Below, piece by piece: positions 17,936-29,100 of a stretch of 63,217 nucleotides of DNA. Position 1 is the first letter of the stretch, and each line of letters opens with the position of its first letter. The notes beneath the pieces are model-generated. The model had not been told where the DNA came from. It did not search any database and was given only the letters and a program-made list of their open reading frames with translations. This stretch comes from an uncultured Bacteroidales bacterium (GTDB taxonomy: Bacteria > Bacteroidota > Bacteroidia > Bacteroidales > WCHB1-69), in contig ONHS01000006.1 of the NCBI GenBank assembly GCA_900317715.1, positions 1-63,217 of the forward strand, in the 5' to 3' direction. The position numbers were made by a program, and so were the translations under genes.

Positions 17936-19800
17936 ACAGGATATTTTTGGTATCAGTGCTGGTCGTCACATTCGGCCATGTTCTCGCGCAGGGGGTGCGT
18001 TCCGACGGCGAACAGACCATTGTCGATATGAGTGAGTTTTGTACACGCCTTGGGGTCGTGGAGCCCACCTGGGAATCGCTCAATGAGCGCGGTTACCCAC
18101 AGTGGTTTCAGGACGCGAAACTCGGCATCTTTGTCCATTGGGGTCTCTATTCCGTGCCTGCGTACGCTTCGAAAGAGGGCTACGGCGAGTGGTTCTACCG
18201 TGGATTGATGATGAAAGAACCTGAGCGTATGCGCATGATGAGTTATTACGCAGACACCAATCAACCCGTCTTTGATCAGTACAAGGAACTTACAAAATAT
18301 TGGCATGCGGAGCTTTGGAATCCTGAAGAATGGGCCGACCTTTTCCAGTCTGCCGGTGCGAAATATGTAGTGTTGGTTACGAAACATCATGATGGTTACT
18401 GTCTGTGGAACAGCGAATTCCAGCCTGAATGGAACAGCGTGGTGAGTGGTCCGAAGCGCAACATCGTGGAGGAACTGACCACGGCGGTGCGCGACAAAGA
18501 CATGCGCATGGGCTTTTACTATTCGCTGCCTGAATGGACCAACCCGCTCCATATCTGGATGGAGGATCCTGACAATGAAATCAGCGGCTATGTCTATACT
18601 TACATGGTGCCGCAGTTCAAGGAGCTGGTAGGTCTTTACAAGCCTGACCTCATTTTCGCCGACGGCGACTGGAACAACACGTCAGCACAGTTGCAATCGA
18701 AGTATTTGATTAGCTGGTATTACAACACCGTGGGCAAGGATGCCATCGTGAATAACCGTTGGGGCAACGGCACGCAGCATGGTTTCCTCACGCCCGAGTA
18801 CAGCGCGGGCATCACGAATACGGATGTGCCATGGGCGGAGTGCCGCGGTCTTGGTCGCAGCTTCGGTCTCAACCGCAATGAGGACTTGGACAACTACATG
18901 ACCGACAAGGAATTGATACAACATTTCGTGGAGTTGGTGGCACACGGCGGCGGCATGACCCTCAACGTGGGTCCCAACGCCGACGGCACCATCCCGCTTA
19001 TCCAGCAAGAACGTCTCCGCAATCTCGGCAAATGGCTGGAAATCAACGGGGAGGCCATTTACGGCACACGCCCGTATGAGATTCCGTGTCAACGAGTGAC
19101 AACTACAGCCAAGTTGCCACTCACAGAGACAGTTGATTTCGATTGGGTGCGCAATGCCCCGATGCGAGGAGTGAGTACAGACCATTTCTATATAGTATGG
19201 TTAGGTCAGGTGAACATCCCCTCAGACGGGGAATACACTTTTTCCGTAACAGCAGATGACCATTTAGTGATGTATGATTTGAATAATCCATCTGATACGT
19301 TGGTGATTTTCGACAAGAACAATACTTCAGCTAACAAGCAGAAAACGATTAAATTACAAAAAGATCATCCCTTTTTACTGAAAGCCATCTATCACGAGGA
19401 AGACTTAGAAGCATCTGTCTCGTTAAACTGGAGTCGGGACGGAGGCGAAAAAGAACCAATACATGCAAGATGGGATGGCACCATCTATTGGGAACGTACC
19501 ACCCGCTGCTTCACCACTAAGGACAACAACTTGTATATCATCGAGTTTGAGCGTCCAGACCGGACGAAACCCTTGGTTATCAAAAATATGCCCAAGTTGA
19601 ATCCTAAGGCATTTATGATGCTATTAGGTACTGGGGAAGAAGAAGAATTGTATGGTTACAAAGCGATTCGATTCGATGAAATCAAATGGAAGCAGGACAA
19701 AAAAGGGACGATCACGATCGATTTTTCTTCTGTTGATCCCAAAAAATTGAATGAACTGGACAATGCTTGGGTGCTCCGAGTCATAAACTACCAACCTTAG
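17926..19800 (+). CDS. Alpha-L-fucosidase (GH29) with PA14-like module
   Basis: A 624-residue exported glycoside hydrolase that removes fucose from glycans such as mucin or milk oligosaccharides. A signal peptide (FLVSVLVVTFGHVLA) covers residues 6-20. The GH29 barrel follows (GIFVHWGLYS, KYVVLVTKHHDGYCLW), with the likely nucleophile Asp in DLIFADGDW. Residues about 414-520 look like a PA14 domain (GEYTFSVTADDHLVMY), a carbohydrate-binding or protective module. From about 19080 onward the DNA is clearly more AT-rich than the catalytic part. The ATG lies in an ATTATGA repeat; MNFHRIF leads directly into the signal peptide, so this start is accepted. No SusC/SusD pair is nearby. Confidence 0.9.
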   Translation: MNFHRIFLVSVLVVTFGHVLAQGVRSDGEQTIVDMSEFCTRLGVVEPTWESLNERGYPQWFQDAKLGIFVHWGLYSVPAYASKEGYGEWFYRGLMMKEPERMRMMSYYADTNQPVFDQYKELTKYWHAELWNPEEWADLFQSAGAKYVVLVTKHHDGYCLWNSEFQPEWNSVVSGPKRNIVEELTTAVRDKDMRMGFYYSLPEWTNPLHIWMEDPDNEISGYVYTYMVPQFKELVGLYKPDLIFADGDWNNTSAQLQSKYLISWYYNTVGKDAIVNNRWGNGTQHGFLTPEYSAGITNTDVPWAECRGLGRSFGLNRNEDLDNYMTDKELIQHFVELVAHGGGMTLNVGPNADGTIPLIQQERLRNLGKWLEINGEAIYGTRPYEIPCQRVTTTAKLPLTETVDFDWVRNAPMRGVSTDHFYIVWLGQVNIPSDGEYTFSVTADDHLVMYDLNNPSDTLVIFDKNNTSANKQKTIKLQKDHPFLLKAIYHEEDLEASVSLNWSRDGGEKEPIHARWDGTIYWERTTRCFTTKDNNLYIIEFERPDRTKPLVIKNMPKLNPKAFMMLLGTGEEEELYGYKAIRFDEIKWKQDKKGTITIDFSSVDPKKLNELDNAWVLRVINYQP

Positions 19801-19837
19801 CCTTTCTTCTTAGCTGTCATCATATCTTTTTTTTCCG

Positions 19838-19845
19838 TATTTTTG
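19838..19845 (+). promoter_or_regulatory. -7 promoter element TATTTTTG for nqrA
   Basis: TATTTTTGCAC lies 28 bp before the nqrA start at 19866, in a T-rich context. Confidence 0.65.
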
Positions 19846-19865
19846 CACTCTCAAAATCGAGTGCG

Positions 19866-21194
19866 ATGAATTACCGGATAACCAAAGGTTTGGATCTTAA
19901 AATCGCAGGCGCGGCGGAAGATAATCCGTTGCCGCTGATGCCTTCGGCGCATGTCTATGTGCGGCCATCCGATTTTCGTTGGCTTACCCCGAAACTGCTT
20001 GTGCAGCAGGGAGATGTGATGCAAGTGGGCACACCGTTGTTTTGTGATAAGAAAGACGAACGGGTCGTGTTTGTTTCGCCCGTGGAGGGTAGGGTGGAGG
20101 AGGTTGTACGTGGCGAAAAACGTGTCATTGAGGCCATTACGATTACTTGTGAGAAAGATGCCGCTACGGAAAAGACGGTCGATTTTGAGGAGCCCTTGGA
20201 TGCCGAATCTACACGTAAACTGCTGTTAACGTATGGGTTATGGCCATGCTTGCGGCAACGCCCGTTCTCTGTTATCCCGTCACCGGAGGCTCAGCCTAAG
20301 GCGCTCTTTATCCCTTGCTTCGATTCTCATCCGCTCGCCCCGGACTTCAACATCCTGCTGCGCGGAAAGGAGGATCAGTTTTTGTATGGACTGAAGATGT
20401 TGCAACGTGCGGCGGGCGATGTGCCTACGCACCTTTGTGTGCGTGAAGGTGCTGAAAACCAACTGTTTGAAAAAGCTGAGAATGTACAGAAGCACTATTT
20501 CAGCGGTCCGCACCCAGTAGGAAATGTCGGCACGCACATCCATCTCATAGCCCCGCTCGACAAGGACGAAACCGTATGGTATGCCGATCCGCAGGATATA
20601 GCCCGCATCGGGGAGTTTTTCCTCCATCATCGTTTGTGTTTCCAGAAAATGGCGGCCTTGACGGGTTCGGCGGTGAAACGCGCAGGCTCCTTTTCCACGA
20701 TATACGGAGCAGACCTTTCCTCCCTTTTGGTAGATAATCTCACCCAGGAAAATGTGCGGATTATTAGCGGTAATGTGTTGAGAGGTAACGCGTTAAAACA
20801 ATACCTTACGTTGGGTTTTTACGACCGGCAGATCACGGTGATACCGGAAGGCGGCAAACGGGAAATCCTCGGTTGGCTGCTGCCCGGATTGAAAAAGTGG
20901 AGTCTGTCGCGTACCTTCTTGGCTTGGCTGACCCCGAAACGGATTTACGAGGTCAACACCTCGCTTCACGGAGGTCGCCGTGCCGTCATGATGACGGACG
21001 TTTATGATAAAGTTTTTCCCTTCGACCTGATGCCGTTGCAGCTGCTCAAAGCCTGCGAAATCAAGGACATAGAACAGATGGAGGCGTTGGGGATTTACGA
21101 GGTTGACAGTGAGGACTTCGCCCTCTGTGAACTCGTTTGCCCCTCGAAAAAAGATTGGCAGCGGATTGTGGAGGAGGCGTTGTTTGAATTATGA
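19866..21194 (+). CDS. nqrA: Na+-translocating NADH:quinone reductase subunit A
   Basis: A 442-residue NqrA, the peripheral cytoplasmic subunit of the sodium-pumping NADH:quinone oxidoreductase. It starts with the family pattern YRITKGLDLKIAG and contains VEGRVEEVVRGEKR, PGLKKWS and the C-terminal LCELVCPSKK. The ATG at 19866 follows the promoter closely. The last two codons and the stop (GAATTATGA) are the first unit of an ATTATGA array, and that array supplies the start of nqrB 17 bp later. Length is close to normal. Confidence 0.93.
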   Translation: MNYRITKGLDLKIAGAAEDNPLPLMPSAHVYVRPSDFRWLTPKLLVQQGDVMQVGTPLFCDKKDERVVFVSPVEGRVEEVVRGEKRVIEAITITCEKDAATEKTVDFEEPLDAESTRKLLLTYGLWPCLRQRPFSVIPSPEAQPKALFIPCFDSHPLAPDFNILLRGKEDQFLYGLKMLQRAAGDVPTHLCVREGAENQLFEKAENVQKHYFSGPHPVGNVGTHIHLIAPLDKDETVWYADPQDIARIGEFFLHHRLCFQKMAALTGSAVKRAGSFSTIYGADLSSLLVDNLTQENVRIISGNVLRGNALKQYLTLGFYDRQITVIPEGGKREILGWLLPGLKKWSLSRTFLAWLTPKRIYEVNTSLHGGRRAVMMTDVYDKVFPFDLMPLQLLKACEIKDIEQMEALGIYEVDSEDFALCELVCPSKKDWQRIVEEALFEL

Positions 21195-21222
21195 ATTATG
21201 CATTATGAATTATGAATTATAA
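21188..21222. repeat. ATTATGA heptamer array bridging nqrA stop and nqrB start
   Basis: Units ATTATGA/ATTATGC repeat five times with a 7-bp period. The TGA of nqrA (21192-21194) and the ATG of nqrB (21212) are both part of the array. Confidence 0.92.
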
Positions 21223-22273
21223 CGCCCTTTTCGATGCCATAGACACGTTCTTTCGGACGCCTGCGACGGTCACGGACAGTCGCTGCCACGTGCGCGATGC
21301 GGTCGATATGAAGCGCATCATGATCACCGTGATGATTGCGCTCGCTCCTGCATTGCTCTTCGGCTGGTGGAACGTTGGCTATCAGCATTTTCTGGCAGCG
21401 GGCGAAAGCGTGACGTTCTGGTCTTGCTTCTTTTACGGATTCCTGAAGTGGCTGCCGCTGGTCATCGTGACCTACGTGAGCGGTTTGGCCGTGGAGGTGC
21501 TTTTCGCGCAGATTCGCAAGGAGGAGGTGGCGGAGGGCTTTTTTGTCACGGGCTTCCTCATCCCGATGATCATGCCGCCCGATGTGCCGCTATGGATTGT
21601 CGCGGTGGCTACGGTATTTGCCGTGCTCTTCGGCAAGGAGGTCTTCGGCGGCACGGGTTATAACTTCTTGAACCCCGCATTGTTAGCCCGTGCGTTCGTC
21701 TTCTTCGCCTACCCGTCGGTGATTTCCGGTGACAAGGTGTGGGTATCCCATGCCCCTGACGCGGTTTCAGGAGCTACGCCGCTTGCCATCGCCATGAACG
21801 GTCATCCCGAGGCAATCCCCTCGACATGGGAACTCTTTGTGGGTACGATTCCAGGGTGCATCGGTGAGACCTGCAAAATAGCAATTCTCCTTGGCGCGGC
21901 CATCCTTCTCCTCACGAAGGTTGCCGACTGGCGCATCATGATACCCGTGTTCGTTGGGGGGTATGTCACGGCGATAATCTGCAGGTTGACAGGTTTTTGC
22001 CCCATCGCAGCGTATGATCAGCTGTTGATGGGCGGCTTTATGTTCGGTGCGGTCTTCATGGCCACTGACCCCGTCACCGCTGCGCACACCCGCGTAGGCA
22101 AATACGTGTACGGACTACTCATCGGCATACTCGCTATCCTCATTCGCACTCTCAACAAGGGTTACCCTGAAGGCATGATGCTCGCCATCCTGCTGATGAA
22201 CATTTTCGCCCCCCTCATCGACTGGTGCGTCGTGCAAAGGCACATTAGGCGGAGAAAGAGACGTGTGACGTGA
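21212..22273 (+). CDS. nqrB: Na+-translocating NADH:quinone reductase subunit B
   Basis: A 353-residue polytopic inner-membrane subunit. HVRDAVDMKRIMI near residue 27 and the flavinylation motif SGATPLAIA (Thr carrying covalent FMN) identify it. Relatives usually have about 25-30 residues more before the point where this protein begins; here the first codons MNYN come from an ATTATGA array, so the N-terminal tail seems to have been lost. The C-terminus (VT then TGA) also runs into a GTGTGAC/GTATGAC array. All membrane segments and the FMN site appear intact, so function is likely kept. Confidence 0.92.
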   Translation: MNYNALFDAIDTFFRTPATVTDSRCHVRDAVDMKRIMITVMIALAPALLFGWWNVGYQHFLAAGESVTFWSCFFYGFLKWLPLVIVTYVSGLAVEVLFAQIRKEEVAEGFFVTGFLIPMIMPPDVPLWIVAVATVFAVLFGKEVFGGTGYNFLNPALLARAFVFFAYPSVISGDKVWVSHAPDAVSGATPLAIAMNGHPEAIPSTWELFVGTIPGCIGETCKIAILLGAAILLLTKVADWRIMIPVFVGGYVTAIICRLTGFCPIAAYDQLLMGGFMFGAVFMATDPVTAAHTRVGKYVYGLLIGILAILIRTLNKGYPEGMMLAILLMNIFAPLIDWCVVQRHIRRRKRRVT

Positions 22274-22372
22274 GATGTATGACGTGACTTTGAACTTTGA
22301 CTTTGAACTTTGACTTTGAACTTTGAACTTTGACTTTGGATTTTTGACTTTGAACTTTAAAATTTGAAACCC
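22262..22372. repeat. Heptamer array between nqrB and nqrC
   Basis: GTGTGAC/GTATGAC units at the nqrB stop change into TTTGAAC/TTTGACT units that run to just before the nqrC start. The period is 7 bp almost throughout. Confidence 0.9.
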
Positions 22373-22375
22373 GGA

Positions 22376-22972
22376 ATGAAGAACTTCACCAACACCTACA
22401 TATTCCTTTACATAACCGCTTTGGTTGTGATTATCGCCGTGGTGCTCACTCTTGTCTCCACAGGGTTGAAGCCACGCCGAGATAGGAACAAGCAGGCTGA
22501 GAAGTGCCAACAGATCCTACGGGCGGCGGGTCACGATATCGACCGCTCGAAGGCGGTGGAAGCTTTTTCGAGGCTTGCCGAGCCGCTGACCGAAGATGGC
22601 CAACGGTACCGGGTGATTTGCTCGGACGGCACCGCAGGTATTGCTGTGCGCCTCGACGGTAAGGGACTTTGGGGACCCATTTGGGGTTACGCAGTGATTT
22701 CCGAGGATGGGCAGACTGTCAAAGGCGTAACCTTCGACCATAAATCCGAAACCCCAGGCTTAGGCGCGAAAATCACCGACGAGGCCTTCCAAAAATCCTT
22801 CGAAGGCAAAAAGTTGTACGACAAAGACGGTCATTTTGTCTCCGTAAGAGTTTTGAAGGCTGGGAAAAACCCAGAAATCGCTGCCGAAAACCGCGTGGAT
22901 GCCATCTCCGGAGCCACCATCACATCGAGAGGCGTGGACGAGATGATGGGAAGAATAGCAATTCATAATTAA
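22376..22972 (+). CDS. nqrC: Na+-translocating NADH:quinone reductase subunit C, shortened C-terminus
   Basis: A 198-residue subunit with one N-terminal membrane segment (YIFLYITALVVIIAVVLTLV region) and the covalent FMN motif SGATITS near the C-terminus. The ATG at 22376 is preferred to an upstream TTG in the repeat. After RGVDEMMGR the reading enters an ATTCATA array that codes for IHN and the stop. Relatives continue some 15-20 residues further, so the C-terminal tail seems replaced. nqrD, nqrE and nqrF, which normally follow, are absent; the next gene is an unrelated alpha-2-macroglobulin. Confidence 0.9.
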   Translation: MKNFTNTYIFLYITALVVIIAVVLTLVSTGLKPRRDRNKQAEKCQQILRAAGHDIDRSKAVEAFSRLAEPLTEDGQRYRVICSDGTAGIAVRLDGKGLWGPIWGYAVISEDGQTVKGVTFDHKSETPGLGAKITDEAFQKSFEGKKLYDKDGHFVSVRVLKAGKNPEIAAENRVDAISGATITSRGVDEMMGRIAIHN

Positions 22973-23148
22973 GAATTCATAATGCATAATTAATGCAGAA
23001 TAAATATTCAATAAAATATATTCCTTGAGAAGCCCGTAGGGCTGACATCCTACGGGCAGGGGCGTGAGCCCCTGCAATTTTGGTCAATGACACCATTAAA
23101 TTTTGGTCAATGATACCGGTCAATGTTAACCGTCAAACAATAAAAAAA
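22962..23148. repeat. ATTCATA array and two hairpins between nqrC and the macroglobulin gene
   Basis: ATTCATA/ATGCATA units run to about 22995. Two adjacent hairpins follow: GCCCGTAGG (23032-23040) with CCTACGGGC (23049-23057), and CAGGGGC with GCCCCTG (23057-23074). They look like a dispersed palindromic element. A short direct repeat ATTTTGGTCAATGA lies at about 23078 and 23100. No promoter element is clear. Confidence 0.75.
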
Positions 23149-26100
23149 ATGAAAAATCATATCATAACCATGGTCTTCATCGCCACCACCATCGCCGTCA
23201 GTGGGCAGACCCCTGCCGACATCGCCAAGATGTGGAAGGAAATCCAAGCCTGCTGTGAGAAATACGACGGCGGCGCGGACTCCGCCTACCGCATCCTCAA
23301 CGAGCAACTTGCCGCCACGCAGAAGGAGCCCGTGGCCAACGCGATATGGCACAGTTGCATGGGGCAGTTCCTCGACGAGTATTACAACGAGAACCGCTAT
23401 CGCCTCCGCCAGCGCACGGAAGTTGCCGACGAAACTCCCAAAGACTTCAAGGAGTGGGATGCCAAGACATTGAAAAAACGTATGCGGCATGAATATCTGC
23501 AGTCGCTTCATAATGCGGAGACGTTGCAGGCGATTCCGATTTCAGATTGGAAAACCTTGTTCGATTTGAAGGACTTCACCTCCTATTCCCATTTCACCCT
23601 ATACGACATTCTGGCCCAGCGCTACCTCAAGGCGATAAAACAGTTGTTGGCAGATGAAGGGGATCTTAACTTTGAGTTTGGAAGTGACAATCGCCTTTGG
23701 GATACGGAATCTTTCCTGAAAATGCCGCTTCGTTTGGAGGACTCTTGTTCGGAAATGCACACCGCGCTGGCCGTGTATCAGCGACTTATCGACTATCATC
23801 GGAGACTTGGCCACGAGAAGGAGTGGGTACAGCTCTCTTTGGACCGTTTCGCGTTGATGATCGCTCAAGTACTTACCCCTGACATGACCGATACGAGGTA
23901 TATTGACCTGCTGACCGACTTCGGGAAATCTTTGGAAAACAGTGAAGCCTACGCATACGTGGCCTATCAGTTGGCGGTGCTGTACGTGCAACGGAGCCAC
24001 GATTATAACGCACAAACAAGACCCGAATATCGATATGATTTGGTCAAAGCGCTTAATCTTTTGGAAAAGGCCCTGCCTTTTTTGGATGAATCATACGTAA
24101 ATTGGGCGGAAAAACTGATGAATTCCATCCGTGAGCCTCTTGTTTCAGCTCATCCGACGTTTGATGCCGTCCCCGTCCAAACACCGATTTTGTGCGACAT
24201 TGAATACAAGCAATATACAAAGCTTTATGCCCGCCTCGTTCCGGTGACACATGCCCAGTGGAAGCAGGTGATGGCCAAGTCTTACCACAAGATGTCGTCT
24301 CAGCAGTACAAAACGGTTCTCTCCATCAAATCGGTGTTTGAAGAAGTGGTGGAACTGCCTGATATGGAGGATTTTCAATCGCATTCGGGAAAGTACATGC
24401 TTCCGTCCCAACCCGCCGGCGAATACCTGCTGCTGTTGTCGGACAGCCCTTATCCGAATGAAATCGACCACTGTCAAGTCATTAGTTACGTGCAAGTCAC
24501 GGATATTCAAGTTGAAAACAGGGAGACGGATAAGGAACAAGAGTTCTATGTGGTGAACAGGGTTACTGGCGAACCTTTGGAAAACGCAATAATCAAGATG
24601 ACAGTCTCTGATCAGCATAGCAAAAGTTCCAATACCTATCATCTTGTGACCGACAAGAGCGGCTATGCTCGGATAGATTTTCCCTATATGCAAAGCATGA
24701 TGGACAATTTGAGTGTGACTTGGAACCATCAGACGCTATATGCTTTGGAAACGTCCTATTGGTATAAAAACAGACAGGAAGCAAGGACAGAACAGAAATG
24801 TGAGCTGCTGACGGATAGAAACCTATATCGTCCAGGTCAGACATTGTATTTCAAGGGTGTTGTCACGGAGGAGACGGTTGATAAAGGAGAAACGACGCAT
24901 TACTCCTTGATCAAGGGGCAGGAATATATGGTGGCTTTGCGGGATGTGAATCATCAACTGGTCGCTGAGAAAAAGGTGACCACCAACGATTTCGGCTCTT
25001 TTGACGGCTTTTTCCAATTGCCGGAGGGTGGCTTGACGGGCCGCTATACGCTCCACGTAAAGACAGCGACAGCGTGGATAGGGACTTCCTATGTCCGGGT
25101 GGAGGAGTACAAACGTCCCTCTTTCGAGGTGCGGATGGAAACGCCCAAAGATTTGGTGAAAATAGGGCAAACTGTTACCGTAGAGGGTTTTGCGGAGGCT
25201 CTGGCCGGTTATCCGATTGGGGATGCAGTCGTCCAATATGCAGTATATCGGGAAACTTCGTTTCCGTGGTTTCGCCCCTATTATAAACCCGATCTACAAA
25301 CTCAGGCTGTCGTGAGCGGGCAAACGCAGACAGATGCCGCCGGACGTTTCACCATTTCCTTCCCGACCGAGGAGGTGGCTTCCATAAAGCAATACACTCC
25401 GTTGTACCAATATTTGATAGATGTGACCGTTACGGATATCAATGGCGAAACCCATACGGCAAGTTCGGAAGTGCGAGTTAGTGAACGTAGCCTGTCGCTC
25501 TGGATCCAATTTCCGGAAGAAATACGGACAGACTATACTGAAAACCGCTTCCCGGTGACATTGACCAATATTGCAGATGCGCCGCAAGACGGTACGGTGC
25601 TTTACGAAATTTTCAAGCTGACCGCACCAGCGGTTTTCTATCATTCTGTCTCAAAAGGAGATGTGGAAATCACCCCGATGTCGGAGTTGCGCAAGCAGTT
25701 TCCAAATTTGGCTTTTGCTGGAGAGGATGACAAGAGCAATTGGTCTGCGAAATTGCTCACTACAGGTTCCATTATTTGTGATAAAGGGAAAGATAACTTT
25801 TTTGAAATTCCTGGCCTTTCGAATATGCAGAGCGGTTATTACCGGATTTGTTTCAAAACTCAGGATCCCAATGGAGAATGGGTGGAGGCGAATCGGGAGG
25901 TCTACCTGTATGATGGTTCCGAGACGGCCTATAAGGGTTACAGCCCGTTGTGGTTCGATTTGGCCACGATGTATTACACTTCGGGCGGTTACCAAGTGGA
26001 GGCTGGGGAAACGTTGCGTTTCCATGTGGGTAGTTGTTTGGACCATGCGATGGTGTTATGCGAGATGGTCCAAAACGACAGTGTTGTCAAAACGGAATGG

Positions 26101-29100
26101 CTTGAGTTGCATAAGAATATGGTGGAGATAGCCTATCCTGTCCTGGAGACCTCGAACGGTAAGCTCACTATTAATTTGTATATGGTTTCGGATAACTACA
26201 GGCTTAGTTTGACTCCCACCGTTACCATCGTCAATCATCAGAAAGACATCCGTTTTGAGTTTTTGCGTTTCCGTAACAAAACGTTGCCCGGCAGTCAGGA
26301 AGAATATCAGGTGCGATTGCTCAATCATCAGGGAGAACCCGCTTTGGCGGAATTGCTGTGCACCATGTACGATTACTCCTTGGATGCGTTGTCTGGAAGG
26401 ACCCATTTCCTGAATCTTGGTTTTAATCATTCGTACAGGTCAAGACGACTGCGTCTCCAGACGATTTCCACGGCAACCATTATATTGCAACAGAAGTACT
26501 TTAACACCGATTATTACACAAAATCGTTCCGTTCCTCGTTTCCGGATTTTCGCTCTGATTTCGGTAACTGTAATGGTACCAGATATTTACGAAAGTGGGT
26601 ATCAACGGGCGTTGATTTGGAAACAGGCGAGGAAATGCCAATGTATCAGCAAGAAATGGTACTTAATGTCGTTGAGGATAGAGCTGGGGAACCTGCTGCC
26701 GTATTTTTCGACGAGGCAGAGTATGCCGCTTCAAAACAGTCGGAAGCAGCAGTAGCTGTGATGGGAGGTTCTTCAGCCCCTGTCATCCGCACCAACTTCG
26801 CCGAAACCGCCTTCTTCTACCCGCAGCTGCGCACCGACGAGCACGGCGACGTCTTCATCAGCTTCACCATGCCCGACGCGCTCACCAAGTGGAAGATGCA
26901 GGGCGTGGCCCACAACCCTGACCTTCAGTGTGGCCGTTTCGAGAAGTTCGTGCAGACCGCCAAGGACGTGATGATCGTGCCCAACGCGCCGCGCTTCCTC
27001 CGCGAGGGCGACACCATGGACTTCTCCGCCAAGGTGGTGAACATGAGCGGCAAAACCCTGTGTGGGTACGTGACGTTGCAGATGTTCAATGCGATGAATG
27101 GCAAACCGTTGGGGATGATTTGTGAAATGTCCCGTGGCGACGCAAGATTTTGCGTCGCGACCGCCGGTTCCCAACAATACGAAATTCCCGCCGGCACCTC
27201 CTCCGAAATCCATTTCCGCATCGTCGTCCCCGATGACATCCCCGCCATCACCTATCGTATCATCGCGCACAACACTGACCCGAAAGACGTGGCCGGCGAC
27301 GGCGAGGAGAAGACCCTCCCCGTGCTCACCAACCGCATGATGGTGACGGAGACGATGCCGTTCTACATCTCGGGGAAAGGCTCGAAGACGTTCACGTTCA
27401 ATAAATTGCGGGATGCATTTGGCGCGACGGCCAACAAAACCCTCAAACATTACCGTTTGACCGTGGAATGCACGCCCAATCCTGTGTGGTACGCCATCCA
27501 GGCGATGCCCTACATGATGGAATACCCGCACGAATGCAACGAGCAGCGCTTTAGCCGCTATTACGCCAACGCCCTCGCCACGCACATCCTGAAGGCCAAC
27601 CCCGTCATCGAAGAGGTCTTCAACCGCTGGCAGGTGGAGAGTCCCGATGTCCTCTGCTCCGCCTTGGAGAAGAACCAGGAGCTGAAGCAGGTGATACTGG
27701 AGGAAACCCCGTGGGTGCTCGACGCGCAGCGCGAGGGAGCGAACAAGCAGGCCTTGGCCGCCATGTTCGACTTCAAGCGGATGTCCAAGGAAGAGGCTGC
27801 CACGCTTAAGAAACTGCAGCAGGCGCAGAACGGAGACGGCGGCTGGCCGTGGTTCTCCGGCGGCAAGAGCAGCGACTTCATCACGCGGCACATCGTGGCA
27901 GGCTTCGGCCACCTAAAAGCCCTCGGCGTGAGCACCGACGTGGCCAACAGCACCCTCCGCAACGCCGTCTCCTACATGGACGCGCAGATGTACCAGCGCT
28001 ACCTCGACCGCAAGAAATACCACTTCACTTACGTCGATGAGACGCACTATCTCTACGCCCGCAGCTTCTATAAAGACAAGATTTCCGCCAAGCACAAAGT
28101 CGCCTACGATACTTGCTACAAGGCTTTATTGAAAGGTTGGAAGGATGAAACCTTCTACACTCAGGCGATGATCGCGCTCACCGCTTGGCGCAACGGCGAC
28201 CAAAAGGTGGCGAAGGAGATTGTAGTCCACCTCAAGAGCATGGCTCAGCACGACGAGGAAATGGGCATGTTTTGGAAAAAGCAGGGTGGGGGATGGTTCT
28301 GGTATGAGCAGCCCGTGGAGCGGCAGGCGATGCTGATCGAGGCGTTCCACACCATCACACCGGAGGACGAAGAGTCGCTGGCGCAGATGCAGTTGTGGCT
28401 CCTCAAACAGAAGCAGACCCGGCACTGGGGCACCACCAAATCGACCACCGAGGCCGTCTATTCGCTGCTGCTGAACAAGACGTTGGTGGCCGACGACAAG
28501 ACCGTGGCGGTCACTGTGGGGAACGTGCGTCTGCCCGATGAGACCGTGCAGGCCGAGGCGGGCACCGGCTACTTCAAAAAGGCCTGGACGGGCGAGGAAA
28601 TCACCGCCGACAAGGCCAACGTGCGTATCGAGAAGGGCACCGACGGTCCTGCGTGGGGCGGTCTCTACTGGCAGTATTTCGAGAATCTGGACAAGATCGC
28701 CCGCAGTGACGACAAGAGTCTCGTCATCGAAAAGCAGCTCTACAAGGTGGAGAACACGGACAAGGGTGAGGTGCTGAAGGCCATCACAACCAATCAGCCG
28801 CTGCAGAAGGGCGACAAAGTGCGCGTGCGGGTGGTCATCACCGCCGACCGCGACATGGAATTCGTGCACCTCAAGGACATGCGTGCCGCCGCCTTCGAAC
28901 CGGTCAATGTCTTTTCGCAGTACAAATACCAAGACGGGCTCTGGTACTACGAAGCCACCAAGGATGCAGCTACGCACTTCTTCATCGACTGGTTGCCCAA
29001 AGGTAAGTACGTCTTCGAATATACTTTGTTTGCCACGCAGTCCGGCAACTTCAGCAACGGCATCACCGAAATCGAGTGCATGTACGCTCCGGAGTTCAGG

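Noticed and set aside
17035..17937. A long minus-strand reading frame antisense to the AKR gene with His/Ser/Thr-rich start
   Set aside because: Its N-terminus is translated tandem repeat DNA and the rest mirrors the real gene; it has no promoter or recognisable domain.
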